A stretch of DNA of 64,000 bases from Oerskovia douganii (GTDB lineage: Bacteria; Actinomycetota; Actinomycetes; Actinomycetales; Cellulomonadaceae). Position 1 is the first letter of the stretch, and each line of letters starts with the position of its first letter. Positions 8,956-17,599 of the stretch are shown in pieces. The stretch lies in contig NZ_JACSPN010000004.1 of assembly GCF_015142735.1 (NCBI RefSeq), forward strand, positions 169,229 through 233,228. Reading direction: 5' to 3'. The translations under genes were made by a program, and so were the position numbers. The notes under the pieces were generated by a model that was not told where the DNA came from, did no database searches, and saw only the letters and a program-made list of their open reading frames with translations.

Positions 8956-9045
8956 TCAGAGACAGCGACAACAGCGGGCGGAGCTCGTCGAGCCGTGCCG
9001 TCCGGTGCTGTGGGCGCGCGTGGGCGCATTCAGGTCGAGAAACAT
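8956..9045 (-). CDS. Putative cysteine-sensing leader peptide (29 aa)
   Basis: A short frame starting ATG at 9045 and ending TGA at 8956, 29 codons, beginning MFLDLNAPTRA and ending SSARCCRCL-stop. Three of the last five residues are Cys (TGT TGT CGC TGT). Actinobacteria, notably mycobacteria, use small often leaderless upstream frames with terminal cysteine clusters to couple ribosome stalling at low cysteine to expression of sulfur-uptake genes. The frame precedes the importer operon on the same strand, 267 nt before its first gene. A GATAGT box lies 9 nt before the ATG and no Shine-Dalgarno is visible, so it may be leaderless. The codons are seen directly; the function is inference. Confidence 0.55.
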   Translation of the reverse strand: MFLDLNAPTRAHSTGRHGSTSSARCCRCL

Positions 9046-9101
9046 GATGCGACAACTATCTCACCGACCAGGCGGTATGGATACACGCCCGGGGTGTGGT
9101 G

Positions 9102-9128
9102 GTGGTCACGTCGCGACGCTGCTAGTGT
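9102..9128 (+). promoter_or_regulatory. Candidate promoter for 9174-9905
   Basis: -10 candidate TAGTGT at 9123-9128, with a weak -35-like GTGGTC at 9102-9107 (spacer 15). The same GTGGTC...TAG(A/T)GT arrangement precedes the gene at 19606, with a 17-bp spacer. Weak match to consensus. Confidence 0.35.
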
Positions 9129-9173
9129 CGCCGAGCCGAGCCTGAGCTCGGCTGTGTCGTCGATGGAGCACCC

Positions 9174-9905
9174 ATGCTGCGTGTCACCGTGCCGGTCAGA
9201 GCTCTCGTCCGCAGCCTCGCGCTCGCGATCGCCGTCCTGGCCCTCCTGCACCTCCTCGCCAACTTCCTCGAGAAGGCCGCCGACCTCCACGGCGGCGCGA
9301 TCGAGCCGCTCGTCCACTACTTCAGCATGGACGAGGAAGTCAACGTCCCCACCTGGTTCACGGTGATCCTGCTCGCCTGCACCGGGCTCGTGACGGGCGA
9401 CCTGCTGCACGGCGAGCCGGACCGCGGCCGCCGCTGGGCCTGGGGGCTCGTCGCGTTCGTGCTCCTGTACCTGTCGATCGACGAGATGACGAGCTTCCAC
9501 GAGCACCTGGGGACGTCGCTCGAGGAGCACTTCCGCAGCATCGCCGACCTTCCCTTCAACGGGTGGATCGCCTTCTACGGTCCGCTCGCGCTCGTGGTGG
9601 CAGCGATCGTCGTGCCGCTCCTGTGGCGGCTCCCCCGGCAGTTCCTGCGTCCCATGGCTCTCGCCGGGGTCCTGTACGTGATCGGGGCCGTGGGGTTCGA
9701 GGCCGTCGCCGGGCTGCTCGAGGACCAGGGCTTCGACCGCGCGACGTTCGTCGGGCAGCTCGCGGTGCTCGGCGAGGAGGGCCTCGAGATGGTCTCGGTC
9801 GTGGTGTTCCTCGTGGCCGTGGTGCGCTACCGGGACTTCCTCGACGGGGAGAGCGCCCCCGTCGGGTCAGGCGCGGCCGACGCCAGGACGACACTTCATC
9901 CTTGA
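9174..9905 (+). CDS. Multi-pass membrane protein of unknown function
   Basis: I do not recognise the family with confidence. The 243-residue product has about six hydrophobic segments: residues about 10-28, 62-80, 92-110, 140-160, 170-188 and 205-222. A conserved-looking cluster of acidic and His residues, LSIDEMTSFHEHLG, lies at the end of the third helix and resembles metal- or lipid-binding patches in membrane enzymes. The ATG has GGAG 5 nt upstream. It is followed 74 bp later by a same-strand acyltransferase gene, so the two may act together on a surface molecule. Not linked to mfd by strand. Confidence 0.75.
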   Translation: MLRVTVPVRALVRSLALAIAVLALLHLLANFLEKAADLHGGAIEPLVHYFSMDEEVNVPTWFTVILLACTGLVTGDLLHGEPDRGRRWAWGLVAFVLLYLSIDEMTSFHEHLGTSLEEHFRSIADLPFNGWIAFYGPLALVVAAIVVPLLWRLPRQFLRPMALAGVLYVIGAVGFEAVAGLLEDQGFDRATFVGQLAVLGEEGLEMVSVVVFLVAVVRYRDFLDGESAPVGSGAADARTTLHP

Positions 9906-9979
9906 CCCTCGCGCCCCGGCGCGCCGACGATGCAAGAGCAGGTCCGCGACGGGCCGCGCACCGGCGGCAGGGGACCTCG

Positions 9980-11146
9980 ATGACGACGACGGGCTCGAGC
10001 ACCGCTCGACGCACCCTCCCCTCGCTCACCGCGATCCGCGCGGTCGCCGCCGCAGCGGTCCTGGTCTTCCACCTCGACTACTGGCAGGTCCTCGACATCC
10101 CGGGGGCCTTCTACGGCAGCACGGGCGTCGCGCTGTTCTTCGTCCTGTCGGGGTTCATCCTGACGTGGACGGCCGACCCGGCACGTTCCCGGGCCGGGTT
10201 CTACGTGCGCCGGGTCGCCCGGATCTACCCCGACCACCTCGTGACGCTCGTCGTCGCCCTGGTCGTGGCGCTGGTCGTCGGGAGCCCTGCCGTCACGGGG
10301 CGCGTCGTCGGCGCGAACGTCCTGCTGGTCCAGGCGTGGTCGTTCGACCCGACGGTCGCGTACGGCCTCAACGGCGTCGCGTGGTCGCTGTCGTGCGAGC
10401 TCGCGTTCTACCTCGCCTTCCCGTTCCTCCTGCCGCTGCTGCGACGGTGGTCCCCGCGGACGCGGCTCGTGGTCGCCCTCGTGGCGCTCGCCGTCCCGCT
10501 CGTCGCGACGATCGTGGCTCCGGCGACCTACCAGGTGCTCTACCACTTCCCCCTCGCACGGTTCCCGGAGTTCGTCCTGGGCGTCGTCGCGGGGCTCGCG
10601 TTCGTCGAGGGCCGCAGGTCACGGGTCCCGTGGGCGGCCCTGCTCGGCATCTTCGCGGCCGTGCTCGTCACCGCCCAGCTCACGCACGCGACGGAGGCCG
10701 TGGCACGGGTCGCGCTCGTCGTTCCGTTCGCGCTCTTCCTCATGGTCTGCGCCGAGCGCGACCTGCGCGGCAGGAGGTCGCTCCTGACGCACCGCGCGGT
10801 GCTCGTCGCCGGCTCCGCCTCGTACGCGTTCTACCTGGTGCACGAGCTCGTGATCCGTCGCGTGCTCGACACCCCCTTGACGGGCGCGCTCGCCGCGGTC
10901 GTGATCACGGTCGCCTCCGGGGCCCTCGCCTACGCCCTGTACCGGTTCGTCGAGGAGCCCGCACGCCACGTGATCGTGAACCGCTGGCGGCGGCGCGCGG
11001 CGGCGCGGACGTCCAGGGGCACGGCGCCGTCCTCCCCCGGCCCGACGACGTCGCGCGCCGAGGCGGGCACGTCACCCGCCGGCGCCCCTGCCGCCGCGAC
11101 GCAGACCGCTACCGCTTCGCCGTCCCCACCGTCGCCGCCGCACTGA
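9980..11146 (+). CDS. Acyltransferase 3 family membrane protein (OafA-like)
   Basis: Predicted O-acyltransferase that modifies a cell-surface glycan or lipid, 388 residues. It starts LPSLTAIRAVAAAAVLVFHL, the family's Arg...His active-site helix, then YGSTGVALFFVLSGFILTW and RRVARIYPDHL, the canonical acyltransferase-3 pattern. About ten membrane helices are evident, with GSASYAFYLVHE near residue 282 and RFVEEPARHVI at the end of the last helix. The final roughly 50 residues are a Pro/Ala/Thr-rich tail. ATG with AGGGGA upstream. Its 3' end overlaps the mfd 3' end by 38 bp in convergent orientation. Confidence 0.9.
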   Translation: MTTTGSSTARRTLPSLTAIRAVAAAAVLVFHLDYWQVLDIPGAFYGSTGVALFFVLSGFILTWTADPARSRAGFYVRRVARIYPDHLVTLVVALVVALVVGSPAVTGRVVGANVLLVQAWSFDPTVAYGLNGVAWSLSCELAFYLAFPFLLPLLRRWSPRTRLVVALVALAVPLVATIVAPATYQVLYHFPLARFPEFVLGVVAGLAFVEGRRSRVPWAALLGIFAAVLVTAQLTHATEAVARVALVVPFALFLMVCAERDLRGRRSLLTHRAVLVAGSASYAFYLVHELVIRRVLDTPLTGALAAVVITVASGALAYALYRFVEEPARHVIVNRWRRRAAARTSRGTAPSSPGPTTSRAEAGTSPAGAPAAATQTATASPSPPSPPH

Positions 11147-14100
11147 CGTCGCCCGTGATGACCGCGTCGATGAGCTGACGCGCCCAGGCGAGCACCTCCA
11201 TGCCCCGCAGCGGACGGCCCCCGATGCGCGCCGTCGTCGGGAAGGGCACGAGGAACGCGCGGATCGCGGGCTTGAGCATGGTGCCCGGGTAGAGGCGCTT
11301 GAGGCGCAGCTCCGCGGACTCCGGGAGGTCGACCGGCGCGAAGCGCACGAACTTGCCCTGGGCCGTGACGTCGGCGAGCCCCGCGCGGCGCGCGTGGTTG
11401 CGGAAGTCCGCGACGGCGAACAGGGCCTCGACGACCTCCGGCAGCGCGCCGTAGCGGTCGACGAGCTCGGCCCGCACCTCGGCGAGCGCGGGCTCGTCCT
11501 GGGCCGCCGCGATCTTGCGGTACGCCTCGAGGCGCAGTCGCTCGTGCGCGATGTAGTCGTGCGGGATGTGCGCGTCGACCGGGAGCTCGATAGAGACGTC
11601 AGCGACCTCGTCCGCTGCGTTCTTGTCCTCGCCCTTGAACGACGCCACGGCCTCCCCGACCATGCGCACGTACAGGTCGAACCCGACGCCCGCGATGTGC
11701 CCCGACTGCTCGCCGCCCAGCAGGTTGCCCGCACCGCGGATCTCGAGGTCCTTCATGGCGATCTGCATGCCCGCACCGAGGTCCGTGTTGGCGGCCATGG
11801 TCGCCAGGCGGTCGTGCGCGGTGTCGGTCAGCGGGCGCTCGGGCGGATACAGGAAGTACGCGTACGCACGCTCGCGCCCACGGCCCACGCGGCCGCGAAG
11901 CTGATGGAGCTGGGACAGGCCGAGCATGTCGGCGCGCTCCAGGATGAGCGTGTTCGCGTTCGAGATGTCGAGGCCGGTCTCGATGATCGTGGTGCAGACC
12001 AGGACGTCGAGCTCCTTCTCCCAGAACGCCGTGATCGTCTGGTCGAGCTGGGCCTCGCTCATCTTGCCGTGAGCGACGCCGATGCGGGCCTCGGGGACGA
12101 GCTCGCGCAGGCGCTGGGCCGTGCGGTCGATCGTCTCGACCTTGTTGTGCACGTAGAACACCTGGCCCTCGCGGAGCAGCTCGCGGCGGATCGACGCCGA
12201 GATCTGCTTCTCCTCGTACGCGCCCACGTACGTGAGGACCGGGTGGCGCTCCTCGGGCGGGGTCGCGAGCGTCGACATCTCGCGGATGCCCGTGACGGCC
12301 ATCTCGAGCGTGCGCGGGATGGGGGTCGCGCTCATCGCGAGCACGTCGACGTTGGTCCGGAGCTGCTTGAGCGTCTCCTTGTGCTCGACGCCGAACCGCT
12401 GCTCCTCGTCGATGATGACCAGGCCCAGGTCCTTGAACTTGATGGACCCGGAGATGATGCGGTGCGTGCCGATCACGACGTCGACCGACCCGTCCTTGAG
12501 CCCCTCGATCGTCTCCTTGGACTCGGCCTCGGTCTGGAAGCGCGAGAGCGCCTTGACCGTCACGGGGAACGCCGAGTAGCGGTCCGCGAACGTCTGGAAG
12601 TGCTGCTGGACCAGGAGCGTCGTGGGGACCAGGACCGCGACCTGCTTGCCGTCCTGCACGGCCTTGAACGCCGCGCGGACCGCGATCTCGGTCTTGCCGT
12701 ACCCGACGTCGCCGCACACCAGACGGTCCATGGGGACGGGCTTCTCCATGTCGGCCTTGACCTCGTCGATCGTGACGAGCTGGTCGGGCGTCTCGACGTA
12801 CGCGAACGCGTCCTCGAGCTCACGCTGCCACGGGGTGTCGGGGCCGAACGCGTGCCCCTGCGTGGCCATGCGCGCGCTGTAGAGGCGGATGAGCTCGCTC
12901 GCGATCTCCTTGACGTGCTTGCGCGCCTGGCTCTTGGTCTTGGCCCAGTCCGAGCCACCCATCTTGTTGAGGCTCGGCGACTCGCCGCCCGTGTACTTGG
13001 TGACCTGGTCGAGCTGGTCGGAGGGCACGAAGAGACGGTCGCCCGGCTGGCCGCGCTTGCTGCTCGCGTACTCGATCACGAGGTACTCGCGCGTCGCAGC
13101 GTTGCCGCCCGTGCCGAGCGTGCGCTGCACGAGCTCGACGAACTTCCCCACGCCGTGCTGCTCGTGCACCACGTAGTCGCCCGCGCGCAGCGCGAGCGGG
13201 TCGACGACGTTGCGTCGCCGCGAGGGCATCTTGCGCATGTCGCGCGTGCTCGACCCCTGACGTCCCGTGAGGTCCGACTCGCTGAACACCGCGAGCTTCA
13301 AGTCAGGCGCGACGAAGCCCGGCCCCACGGGCGCGGGCGTCACGAGCACGACGCCGCCTTCTGGCTCGGTGTCGATCGACGCGACGAGCCGCGCCGCGGT
13401 GTCGACCGCGGAGAGCTGCTCGGTCATGCGGCGAGCGGGGCCGTGGCCCTCGGTCGTCAGGACCAGGCGCCAGCCGGCGTGCTGGAGCGAGCGCAGGTCG
13501 TCGAGCGCGCGCTCGACCTCCCCGCGGGAGGCCTCGACGTTGCGCGCGGGCACGGTGAAGGTGGTCACGCCGCCTCGGTCCGCCCCCTGCCCGACGGCCG
13601 CAGCGTCTCCGGGGAGCTCGTCACCCGGGTGCGACTCGCCGTCGGAGGTCGCGCCCTCGTCGAGGCCGAACGGGCTGAGCGTCCACCACCCGAGGCCGCG
13701 GCGCTCGGCGACGTCGTGGACGTCGGCGAACGTCTCGAACGACGCGGCCGACAGGTTGATCGGGGTCGAGCCGCCCGCGGCCGCGCCGGTCCAGGCGGCG
13801 GCGAGGAACTCCTCGGTCGTCGCGACGAGGTCGTGGGCGCGGCGGCGCACGCGCTCGGGGTCGTTGATGATCAGCAGGGCGTCGTCGGGGACGAGCTCCA
13901 GGACGGGCAGCATGCGGTCCACGAGGACCGGCGCGAGGGACTCCATGCCCTCCACGGCGATGCCGGCCGCGAGCTTGTCGAGCATGTCGGTCGCGCCGGG
14001 CAGCGTCTCGATCAGCTCCGCGGCCCGGGCGCGCACCGCGTCCGTCAGCAGGATCTCGCGGCACGGTGGCGCCCACACGCCATGGTCCGCGATCTCGAGG

Positions 14101-14819
14101 CTGCGCTGGTCCGCGACCGCGAACCAGCGGATCTCGCTGACCTCGTCGCCCCAGAACTCGACGCGCAGCGGGTGGTCCTCGGTCGGCGGGAACACGTCGA
14201 GGATGCCGCCGCGCACCGCGAACTCGCCGCGTCGCTCGACCATGTCGACGCGCTGGTACGCGGCCGCGCTCAGGCGCTCGGCCACGTCCGTGAGGTCGGC
14301 CGTCTCGCCCGTGCTCAGCTCGACCGGCTCCAGGTCGCCCAGGCCCTCGACGACCGGCTGGAGCAGCGCGCGGACCGGCATGACCAGGACGCGCACCGGA
14401 CCCGACTGACCGATCTCGCTGCTGGGGTGCGCGAGGCGCCGGAACACCGCGAGCCGCCGCGCGACCGTGTCGCTGCGCGGAGACAGGCGCTCGTGCGGCA
14501 GCGTCTCCCACGCGGGCAGGACCGCGACCAGGTCGCCCAGCTCGTCGGGCAGGTACGCCCGCACGCTCGCGGCGAGCTCGTCGGCCTCGCGCCCCGTCGC
14601 GGTCACCACGACGAGCGGGCGGGAGCCCTGCGCGGGGGCGCCCTTCTCCGTCCCGGTGGTGTCCCCGGTCGCGGTCGCCCCCGCCATCGCGGCGAGCAAC
14701 GGCGGGCGCACGCCCACCGGTCCGACGACGTCGACGGCGCCACGCAGGCGCACGTGCTCGACGACCGCGCGCGCGGTCGGGTCGGCCAGGAGGGCGGGCA
14801 GGATTCCGGTGAGGTTCAT
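11109..14819 (-). CDS. mfd: Transcription-repair coupling factor Mfd
   Basis: DNA translocase that removes RNA polymerase stalled at lesions and recruits UvrA for strand-specific repair; 1236 residues. The N-terminal UvrB-like modules are followed by the RNA-polymerase-interaction domain (LRAGDYVVHEQHGVGKF, about residues 540-560). The helicase core has Walker A CGDVGYGKTEIA, the DEEQ box (VIIDEEQRFG), motif III MSATPIPRT and the RecG-like TRG region (LSQLHQLRGRVGRG). The C-terminal regulatory domain is complete. ATG with GAAGGA 5 nt upstream. In related genomes mfd usually lies next to pth; here a glycan locus separates them. Confidence 0.97.
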   Translation of the reverse strand: MNLTGILPALLADPTARAVVEHVRLRGAVDVVGPVGVRPPLLAAMAGATATGDTTGTEKGAPAQGSRPLVVVTATGREADELAASVRAYLPDELGDLVAVLPAWETLPHERLSPRSDTVARRLAVFRRLAHPSSEIGQSGPVRVLVMPVRALLQPVVEGLGDLEPVELSTGETADLTDVAERLSAAAYQRVDMVERRGEFAVRGGILDVFPPTEDHPLRVEFWGDEVSEIRWFAVADQRSLEIADHGVWAPPCREILLTDAVRARAAELIETLPGATDMLDKLAAGIAVEGMESLAPVLVDRMLPVLELVPDDALLIINDPERVRRRAHDLVATTEEFLAAAWTGAAAGGSTPINLSAASFETFADVHDVAERRGLGWWTLSPFGLDEGATSDGESHPGDELPGDAAAVGQGADRGGVTTFTVPARNVEASRGEVERALDDLRSLQHAGWRLVLTTEGHGPARRMTEQLSAVDTAARLVASIDTEPEGGVVLVTPAPVGPGFVAPDLKLAVFSESDLTGRQGSSTRDMRKMPSRRRNVVDPLALRAGDYVVHEQHGVGKFVELVQRTLGTGGNAATREYLVIEYASSKRGQPGDRLFVPSDQLDQVTKYTGGESPSLNKMGGSDWAKTKSQARKHVKEIASELIRLYSARMATQGHAFGPDTPWQRELEDAFAYVETPDQLVTIDEVKADMEKPVPMDRLVCGDVGYGKTEIAVRAAFKAVQDGKQVAVLVPTTLLVQQHFQTFADRYSAFPVTVKALSRFQTEAESKETIEGLKDGSVDVVIGTHRIISGSIKFKDLGLVIIDEEQRFGVEHKETLKQLRTNVDVLAMSATPIPRTLEMAVTGIREMSTLATPPEERHPVLTYVGAYEEKQISASIRRELLREGQVFYVHNKVETIDRTAQRLRELVPEARIGVAHGKMSEAQLDQTITAFWEKELDVLVCTTIIETGLDISNANTLILERADMLGLSQLHQLRGRVGRGRERAYAYFLYPPERPLTDTAHDRLATMAANTDLGAGMQIAMKDLEIRGAGNLLGGEQSGHIAGVGFDLYVRMVGEAVASFKGEDKNAADEVADVSIELPVDAHIPHDYIAHERLRLEAYRKIAAAQDEPALAEVRAELVDRYGALPEVVEALFAVADFRNHARRAGLADVTAQGKFVRFAPVDLPESAELRLKRLYPGTMLKPAIRAFLVPFPTTARIGGRPLRGMEVLAWARQLIDAVITGDVSAAATVGTAKR

Positions 14820-14940
14820 GGGTTCCTTCGAGCAGGGTCACCGACGGCGTGGGCGTCCACGGGCGCAGGCCCGGGCAGGTGTGGACGTCGTTCGACGCGA
14901 CCCCGCAGCGAGGCGCGGGCGCGCCGGAACAGCACGAGCG

Positions 14941-14969
14941 GCCCGGACCGAGGTGAGGACGGTCCGGGC
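14941..14969 (-). terminator. Hairpin between the BioF2-like operon and mfd
   Basis: Perfect 9-bp inverted repeat GCCCGGACC / GGTCCGGGC with an 11-nt loop, located 75 bp after the stop at 15044 and about 120 bp before the mfd start. No U-tract. It most likely ends the upstream operon; a role in the mfd leader is also possible. Confidence 0.6.
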
Positions 14970-15043
14970 TGAGGGTGCGAGCACCAGGTTACGCCGCAGG
15001 GCCGACACGAGGCACGGCGGTTCGCCCACGGCAGGACGCGTCG

Positions 15044-16243
15044 TCAGCCGCGCCGGGCGCGCAGGATCCGGCCGGCGCGCAGGCTCCGCCGGCCCCGCCC
15101 CGCCGCCACGATCGCCGACAGCAGCACCCGCGACGGCCAGCTCCCCACGGCGCACGTGACCGAGACCAGGTCCACGCGGTCCGGGTAGAGGAGCGTCTCG
15201 TCGGGGTAGCGGCGCGGGTCGACGCAGCTGTCGACCAGCACCGTCCCCGGCGCCTCGGCGAGCAGGCGCATCCCGAGCAGCCGCCCCCATGCCCCCGGTG
15301 AGTGCGCCGACCAGGCCGGTGCATAGGCGTCGGAGATCGAGAAGACCACGCCGTCGCGCCGGACGCGCACCGCGAGGTACACCGGCTCCGCCGCCGGGCC
15401 GACGCGCAGCACGTGCGCCTCGCCACGCTCGCGATAGGCCTCGACCAGCCCGGCGAACCACGTCGCGGCCCCGGGCACCACGCGGCGGGCCTGACCGCCC
15501 CTGTCCCGGTCCCCCTTCCACCCCGCGGCCTCGAGGTCGAGGAACTGCTCGACGACGCCCGGCTCCGACGTGGCGTCGACGATCCGCAGCTCCTCCCCCA
15601 GCGCCTCGGCGAGGTGGCGACGTCGGCGCCGGAGGTTCTTGCGCCGCGACGCCGACATCTCCGGACCGAGCTCCGCACGCACGCCCCGACCCGGGACGAA
15701 CGCACCGCGCGAGATGCGGTCCCACTCGCGCACGGGCATTCCCGCACGGGCGAAGGCCTCCAGCAGCAGCGTCGTGGTGTCCCCCGACGCTCTCAGCAGC
15801 GGGAGGTCGACCGCCTGGCCGAGCGCCCGCCGTCGGGCACGGAGGGCCGCGACCAGCGACTCGACCGCGAGCCGCGGGCGGGCCGCGTCCAGGAGCGGCG
15901 CGCGCAGCGCCGCGAACCGCTCGACGAACGGCCCGTCGAGGCTCGCGTGACGCGCGGGCCACAGCCGGTTGCGGCCCACCGACTCGAACGGGAGGAACGC
16001 GAGCCAGCCCGACCCGTCGGCCACGACGAGGGCCATGACCGCGCGCCCGCCACCCATCCCGCGGGTCGCCGCCCCCAGGACCGCGGGCTCGAAGTAGAGG
16101 TTGGGCTCGAGCGAGGAGTCCGCGAGGCGCTGCCAGGCCGCAAGGTCCTCACCCGCCAGGTCGGCGACCCGGACGACCCTGCTCGTGACCCCCGTGCCCG
16201 TCGTCTCGACCGCTCCGACGAGCGTCGCCGGTCGCGCCCTCAC
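15044..16243 (-). CDS. BioF2/FemAB-like GNAT family protein (paralogue 1)
   Basis: Predicted cytoplasmic acyl- or aminoacyl-transferase of the GNAT-fold BioF2-like group often found in exopolysaccharide loci; substrate unknown. The 399-residue product shares blocks with three paralogues in this window: a SLEPNLYFEP segment near the start, LWPARHASLDGPF, a basic patch SASRRKNLRRRRRHL, the LDLEAAGWKGD motif, ISDAYAPAWSAHSPGAWGRLLG, and a C-terminal DSCVDPRRYPDETLLYPDR. The start is GTG at 16241-16243, overlapping the TGA of the preceding gene (GTGA); no other in-frame start lies nearby. Translationally coupled second gene of a two-gene operon. Confidence 0.8.
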   Translation of the reverse strand: MRARPATLVGAVETTGTGVTSRVVRVADLAGEDLAAWQRLADSSLEPNLYFEPAVLGAATRGMGGGRAVMALVVADGSGWLAFLPFESVGRNRLWPARHASLDGPFVERFAALRAPLLDAARPRLAVESLVAALRARRRALGQAVDLPLLRASGDTTTLLLEAFARAGMPVREWDRISRGAFVPGRGVRAELGPEMSASRRKNLRRRRRHLAEALGEELRIVDATSEPGVVEQFLDLEAAGWKGDRDRGGQARRVVPGAATWFAGLVEAYRERGEAHVLRVGPAAEPVYLAVRVRRDGVVFSISDAYAPAWSAHSPGAWGRLLGMRLLAEAPGTVLVDSCVDPRRYPDETLLYPDRVDLVSVTCAVGSWPSRVLLSAIVAAGRGRRSLRAGRILRARRG

Positions 16244-17364
16244 CGGAAGCGCCGCACCACGCGTGCGGCCGCGCGCATGACCCGCATGGCCAGGCGCGCG
16301 AGGAGACCCCCCGTGACGACGGTCGACGAGACCATCGTCAACCGGTCGGGGAACAACGCGGTCGCGTCGGGGTAGAGCGAGGGGTTCATCGAGCTGTCGA
16401 ACACGTCGACCTCGGAGTTCTCGTCGAGCCACGACAACGCCATCATGCGACCGATCGCGCCCGGCCCGTACCGGGCCCACTCCTCGCTGTAGACGTCGAA
16501 GTAGCCGAACGCCGTGGACCCCGTGCAGACGATCACCGCCATGTGCAGCAGGACCCCGCCGGCCACGAGCGCGAACACGTGGGCGCGGCCCGTCCCGGCG
16601 AACCCCGCGAGCATCTGCGTGAACCACTCCTGCCCGCCGCGCCTGCTCCGGAAGCCCATGCCGCCGCGCGACGCGTCGCCCTTCCACCCCTGCTGCTCGA
16701 AGTCGAGGAACGCCTTCGCGATCTCCGGGTCGTCGGCCCGGTCCTCCAGGACCAGGGTCTCCCCGACCGCACGCTCGAGACGTCGGCGACCGCGCGCGAG
16801 CGACCTGCCACGGGGCATGCGCTCGGCCCAGCTCCCGGGCGCCCCCTCGTCAAACCGGACCGCGCCCCGGGGGTCGCCGCCCCAGGTGTGCACCGGGATC
16901 CCCCGCTCCCGGCACACCTCCTCGAGCCGCTGGTCGACCCGACCGCCGCGGGCCAGCAGGTGCAGGTCGACCGCCTGCCCGAGCTCGCGCCGCCGCTCGT
17001 GGAACGCGTCGACCAGCGCGTCGACCGCCTCGTCGACGCGCGCGCCGTCGACGAGCGGCGTGCCCAGCGGGCAGTACAGCGCGAGGAAGTCCGACCCGGT
17101 CGAGGCGTGCCGCAACGGCCAGTGCTTGTCGCCCGGGACCATCTCGAACGGGAGCGCGGCCCACCAGCCGGGGTCCTCGTCCGGGCCCGCGTCGACGACC
17201 AGGAGCCGCAGCCCGGCCCCGCCGGAGAGCTCGCGCACGGCGGGCACCAGCATCTCGGGCTCGAAGTAGGGGTTGGGCTCGGCGGCGCGGGTTGCGAGCG
17301 CCCGCCACGCCTCGATGTCCTGATCCGTCAGGTCGACGATGCTCAGCACCCGGCTCCGTGCCAT
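16240..17364 (-). CDS. BioF2/FemAB-like GNAT family protein (paralogue 2)
   Basis: Second member of the GNAT-fold family, 374 residues. Recognisable blocks are AAEPNPYFEPEML, HWPLRHASTGSDF, GRSLARGRRRLERAV, FLDFEQQGWKGDASR, YSEEWARYGPGAIGRMM and SSMNPSLYPDATALFPDRL. The ATG at 17364 is chosen because AGAAGG lies upstream and because homology to the paralogues begins right after it; an extension to 17469 is low quality. It is the first gene of the leftward pair, with its promoter in the 17365-17599 gap. Likely transfers an acyl or aminoacyl group to a glycan precursor; that is family-based inference. Confidence 0.8.
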   Translation of the reverse strand: MARSRVLSIVDLTDQDIEAWRALATRAAEPNPYFEPEMLVPAVRELSGGAGLRLLVVDAGPDEDPGWWAALPFEMVPGDKHWPLRHASTGSDFLALYCPLGTPLVDGARVDEAVDALVDAFHERRRELGQAVDLHLLARGGRVDQRLEEVCRERGIPVHTWGGDPRGAVRFDEGAPGSWAERMPRGRSLARGRRRLERAVGETLVLEDRADDPEIAKAFLDFEQQGWKGDASRGGMGFRSRRGGQEWFTQMLAGFAGTGRAHVFALVAGGVLLHMAVIVCTGSTAFGYFDVYSEEWARYGPGAIGRMMALSWLDENSEVDVFDSSMNPSLYPDATALFPDRLTMVSSTVVTGGLLARLAMRVMRAAARVVRRFR

Positions 17365-17599
17365 GAAGGACCTTCTGTCGTCGGACGAGCGGCGCCCCGG
17401 ACCTCGCGAGACCGGTGCCCGGGGCATCTGTGCAGTACGACGGTAGACACCGAACGCCACCGGGGCCACAGTGGGAGCACCGTTTTCACCCGACCGGCTC
17501 GCGCACGACGAGCCGTCGTCGTCCGACAGTGCTCACAGCCACCCGTGGACGCTCCCGGGTGCCGCCCGCCGCACGTCCCCGCTCGAGGAAGGCCTGCCC
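17365..17599. promoter_or_regulatory. Divergent gap with a TTTCACCCG element
   Basis: Holds the promoters of the leftward BioF2-like pair and the rightward PAP2 gene. TTTCACCCGACCGG at 17484-17497 sits almost midway between the two starts (about 118 bp from each) and resembles elements in other gaps of this locus (24184, 41333-41346, 51669-51683). Function unproven. Confidence 0.35.

Larger units (their letters stand above)
8689..9173. other. 485-bp divergent intergenic region
   Basis: Separates the leftward importer operon from the rightward gene at 9174. It holds the cysteine leader frame and its hairpin (leftward), and on the right side a -10 candidate TAGTGT. The stretch 8700-8930 is very GC-rich untranslated leader of the importer operon, with several short inverted repeats but no further gene that I can support. 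Confidence 0.5.

Noticed and set aside
11394-14972. Long open frame on the + strand opposite mfd
   Set aside because: Mirror of mfd codon bias; no recognisable motif and mfd is certain.
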